Origin: Syntrophobacter fumaroxidans MPOB | GTDB lineage: Bacteria; Desulfobacterota; Syntrophobacteria; Syntrophobacterales; Syntrophobacteraceae | Assembly (NCBI RefSeq): GCF_000014965.1 | Contig: NC_008554.1 | Span: 4,452,001 to 4,516,000 of the forward strand | Reading direction: 5' to 3' | Length of the DNA: 64,000 nt | Shown: positions 61,791 to 64,000 of the stretch, piece by piece | Numbering within the stretch: the stretch's first letter is position 1 | Layout: every line of letters begins with the position of its first letter | The notes under the pieces: generated by a model | Database searches by the model: none | Told to the model about the DNA's origin: nothing | Seen by the model: only the letters and a program-made list of their open reading frames with translations | Program-made: the position numbers and the translations under genes

Positions 61791-61820
61791 TTGACATGCA
61801 TAAGCGTCATCTATACAATG
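61791..61820 (+). promoter_or_regulatory. Sigma70 promoter of the TonB receptor gene with overlapping motif
   Basis: TTGACA (61791-61796) and TACAAT (61814-61819) are separated by 17 bp, close to consensus. TCATCTATACAATG (61807-61820) overlaps the -10 and matches the mod site TCGTCTATACACGA over TC-TCTATACA. Transcription would start near 61826. Confidence 0.65.
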
Positions 61821-62050
61821 TGAAACCGTACGCAAAGACATTTATAAAATACACTAATCTCCACGCCATTACCCGGAATTCACCATGCAAAGCCTCAAAT
61901 TGCCCGGGAAACCGGACCGCTCACGTTCGCCTCCCTCCCTGCGACCGGAGACCCGGGACCATTCGCCGGAACACGCTGCATGCCGTGTGAATCGGAAAAT
62001 CAAGCACGTTTTCAGTTGAAATCGCATTCGAGAAGAGGTTGGGGAGGGAC

Positions 62051-64000
62051 ATGATGACGAGGCTCGTGACGAGAGGTGCCGCCGTATTTGCCGCAATGCT
62101 CCTGTTGCTCGTGTTTGGCGGGGGACCGGGGGTATGGGCCGGGGAGGAAGAAACCCCGGAGGAGAAAACCGAGGAGACGAGAAGCACGCGGAACCGGGTG
62201 TTCAGCCTGGGTGAGATCGAAGTGGTCGGAAAAATGGAAGAAAGCAGGAACACGACGGTCGAGAAAATCTACGACGACGAAATGCGGCTTTTCGACCGGA
62301 ACGACCTGGCCGATGCCGTGAATCTCCTGCCCGGAGTGACCCTCTCGGAAACGGGGGCAAGAAACGAAAAGATGGTCTATATCCGCGGTTTCGACATCAA
62401 GCACGTCCCGATCTTTCTCGACGGCATCCCGATCTACGTGCCTTACGACGGCTACCCGGACCTGAGCCGGTTCAATACGTTCGATCTCTCGGAGGTGATC
62501 GTTTCCAAGGGGTTCACATCCGTTCTGTACGGTCCGAATACCATGGGCGGCGCCATCAACATGGTTTCCCGCCGACCCGTCAAGGAATTCGAGATGAATG
62601 CCGGGTCCGGCTATGCTTCCGGGCAGACCTACCACGCTTTCGGCAACTTCGGAAGCAATCAGGGCAAATGGTACATCCAGACCGGAGCGTCCTACATCAA
62701 CCGGGATCATTTCGATCTTTCGGACGATTTCACGCCCACGGGCGTGCAGGGAAGCGGGGAAAGGGTGAACTCCTATCAACGCGACTGGAAAGTCAACCTG
62801 AAGGTCGGGCTCACTCCGAACGAATCGGACGAGTACGCCATCAGCTACATCAATCAGAAAGCGGAGAAGGGGTCACCGCCGTACGCGGGGACCGATCCGA
62901 GCGAATGGGTCAGGTTCTGGCAATGGCCGAATTGGGACAAGGAGAGCCTGTATTTCAACTCGAACACGGCAATTTACGACAAAAGCTACGTGAAGACGAG
63001 GATTTACTGGGACCGTTTCGACAACGCGCTCTCCGGCTTCGACGACGAGACCTATACGACTCAGGACAAGAAATCCAGTTTCAAAAGTCACTACGATGAC
63101 TTCACCATCGGCTGCTCCGCGGAGGCCGGCACCCAACTCCTGCCGAGAAACTTTCTCAAGATGGCCATCCACCTCAAGGACGACGTTCACAGGGAGCACA
63201 ACGAGGGGAATCCCCGCCAGCGGTTCGAGGATCGCATCATTTCCGTGGGTTTGGAAGACACCATCGATCTTACAAGCAAGTTCTATTCGATCATCGGAAT
63301 CAGCTACGACAGGCTGGAGACGGTGGAGGCGGAGGACCTGGATTCCGCGACGGGGAGAATGCCGAATTTCCCGCTCAGCGCAACCGATGCATTCAACCCC
63401 CAGGGCGGGTTGTTCTACAAGGTCACCGACACGGGTACGGTCCATGCCGCGGTCGCGGCGAAATCGAGGCTTCCTTCCCTGAAGGACAAGTATTCCTACC
63501 GGTTCGGCACCAGCCTGCCCAACCCGGATCTCAACGCGGAGCGATCCATCAACTATGAAATCGGGTACAAGGAAGTGCTGTTCAAAAGGATTACGGTCGA
63601 AGCAAACGTTTTCTACTCGGACATCAGCGATTTCATACTCTTCAAGACGATTCCCGACCCCGACAATCCGGGCATGACCATCAACCAGAACCAGAACATC
63701 GGGAACATCCGTCAATACGGCGTGGAACTGGGCATATCCGGTCAGATCCTGTCGTGCCTCAAAGGCGGGTTCAACTACACGCACATCCAGTACGACAACG
63801 AAGACTCGACGGACCGGCTGGTCAACATTCCGCACAACAAGGTGTTCGCCTACCTGCAATACTTCACGCCTCTGGACGGATTGAGTCTCGTCGGGTCCGT
63901 GGAGTACAACGGCAACCGGTACAGCTCCAGCGACGGCGTTCGCGTGGCGCAGGAGTACGCGCTGGTCAACACCAAGGCCATCTATGAAGTGTACAAGGGC
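62051..64000 (+). CDS. TonB-dependent outer-membrane receptor, truncated by window end
   Basis: 650 codons are present; the C-terminal barrel strands lie beyond the window. A signal peptide (about residues 1-30) and a Glu/Thr-rich stretch precede a TonB box-like segment (GEIEVVGKM, near residue 58). The plug domain follows (LADAVNLLPGVTLSETGARN, YIRGFDIKHVPIFLDGIP, SEVIVSKGFTSVLYGPNTMG, GGAINMVSRRP) and then a beta-barrel with aromatic-rich strands. It imports a scarce ligand using TonB energy. Adjacency and a shared promoter motif with modBAC suggest molybdate, tungstate or a chelate as ligand; this is inference. GGGGAGGGAC precedes the ATG at 62051. Confidence 0.92.
   Translation, partial: MMTRLVTRGAAVFAAMLLLLVFGGGPGVWAGEEETPEEKTEETRSTRNRVFSLGEIEVVGKMEESRNTTVEKIYDDEMRLFDRNDLADAVNLLPGVTLSETGARNEKMVYIRGFDIKHVPIFLDGIPIYVPYDGYPDLSRFNTFDLSEVIVSKGFTSVLYGPNTMGGAINMVSRRPVKEFEMNAGSGYASGQTYHAFGNFGSNQGKWYIQTGASYINRDHFDLSDDFTPTGVQGSGERVNSYQRDWKVNLKVGLTPNESDEYAISYINQKAEKGSPPYAGTDPSEWVRFWQWPNWDKESLYFNSNTAIYDKSYVKTRIYWDRFDNALSGFDDETYTTQDKKSSFKSHYDDFTIGCSAEAGTQLLPRNFLKMAIHLKDDVHREHNEGNPRQRFEDRIISVGLEDTIDLTSKFYSIIGISYDRLETVEAEDLDSATGRMPNFPLSATDAFNPQGGLFYKVTDTGTVHAAVAAKSRLPSLKDKYSYRFGTSLPNPDLNAERSINYEIGYKEVLFKRITVEANVFYSDISDFILFKTIPDPDNPGMTINQNQNIGNIRQYGVELGISGQILSCLKGGFNYTHIQYDNEDSTDRLVNIPHNKVFAYLQYFTPLDGLSLVGSVEYNGNRYSSSDGVRVAQEYALVNTKAIYEVYKG

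Larger units (their letters stand above)
61366..62050. other. Divergent control region between mod operon and TonB receptor
   Basis: About 685 bp without a gene. It holds the mod promoter (61486-61515) and the receptor promoter (61791-61819), each overlapped by a related TCRTCTATACA motif. A GC-rich centre (about 61540-61740) shows no feature. The receptor leader (61826-62050) is about 225 nt, long enough for an RNA regulator, but I recognise no riboswitch. Confidence 0.6.

Noticed and set aside
62873-63859. 328-codon open frame on the - strand
   Set aside because: It is antisense to the TonB receptor gene, which continues through the window end with plug and barrel features.
1-64000. CRISPR array, insertion sequence, integrase, prophage or rRNA genes
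   Set aside because: No direct-repeat arrays, transposase or integrase motifs, or rRNA-like sequence were seen in either strand.

Overview
The window is a GC-rich bacterial chromosome segment. Its gene content and order (proA-nadD-rsfS; serA; ispE-tRNA-Gln-prs-L25-pth; CarD; PIN/TRAM; RluD; a type II secretion cluster; ETF with an acyl-CoA dehydrogenase; a Mod-type transporter) best fit a deltaproteobacterium (Desulfobacterota) of the syntroph or sulfate-reducer kind, such as Syntrophobacterales. That placement is inferred from protein recall and synteny; no search was run. I see no rRNA, CRISPR array, insertion sequence or prophage.

Region 1 (1-13.5 kb, + strand) is a housekeeping run: the 3' end of proA, nadD, rsfS, an M48/TPR periplasmic protease, a VKOR-DsbA fusion, serA, a DUF1844 protein, ispE, tRNA-Gln(TTG), prs, ribosomal protein L25, pth, carD, a PIN/TRAM membrane protein and rluD. 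A terminator and a structured repeat lie before rluD.

Region 2 (13.5-25 kb, mostly -) is a type II secretion cluster in the order gspE-F-H-I-J-K-L-M-D, with a GspC-like gene divergent from gspE. The major pseudopilin gspG is absent from its usual place between gspF and gspH.

Region 3 (25-35.5 kb) holds single transcription units: an orphan multi-PAS histidine kinase, a membrane coiled-coil protein, phosphofructokinase, an exported EF-hand protein, an orphan OmpR-type response regulator, two small unknown proteins and a secreted FG-GAP/Calx-beta protein.

Region 4 (35.8-51 kb) has a TetR-MFP-RND-OMF efflux operon with a TetR-type operator, a SYLF protein, lipoproteins, a small cysteine protein, and a TetR-acyl-CoA dehydrogenase-EtfB-EtfA operon preceded by a 34-bp perfect palindrome.

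Region 5 (51-64 kb) has a VIT/VWA surface protein followed by a rhombosortase-like intramembrane protease, which I read as a dedicated substrate/processing pair. It is followed by a solitary hisF, two tandem paralogous secreted proteins of unknown family, a modB-modA-modC operon with a short leader ORF, and a TonB-dependent receptor cut by the window end. The mod operon and receptor promoters carry a similar motif over their -10 elements, suggesting coordinated oxyanion uptake.

The most promising new items are the rhombosortase/VIT-VWA pair, a two-copy structured element (12.3 and 42.9 kb) with a compensatory base change, the shared mod/TonB motif, and an acyl-CoA dehydrogenase lacking both usual catalytic glutamates.
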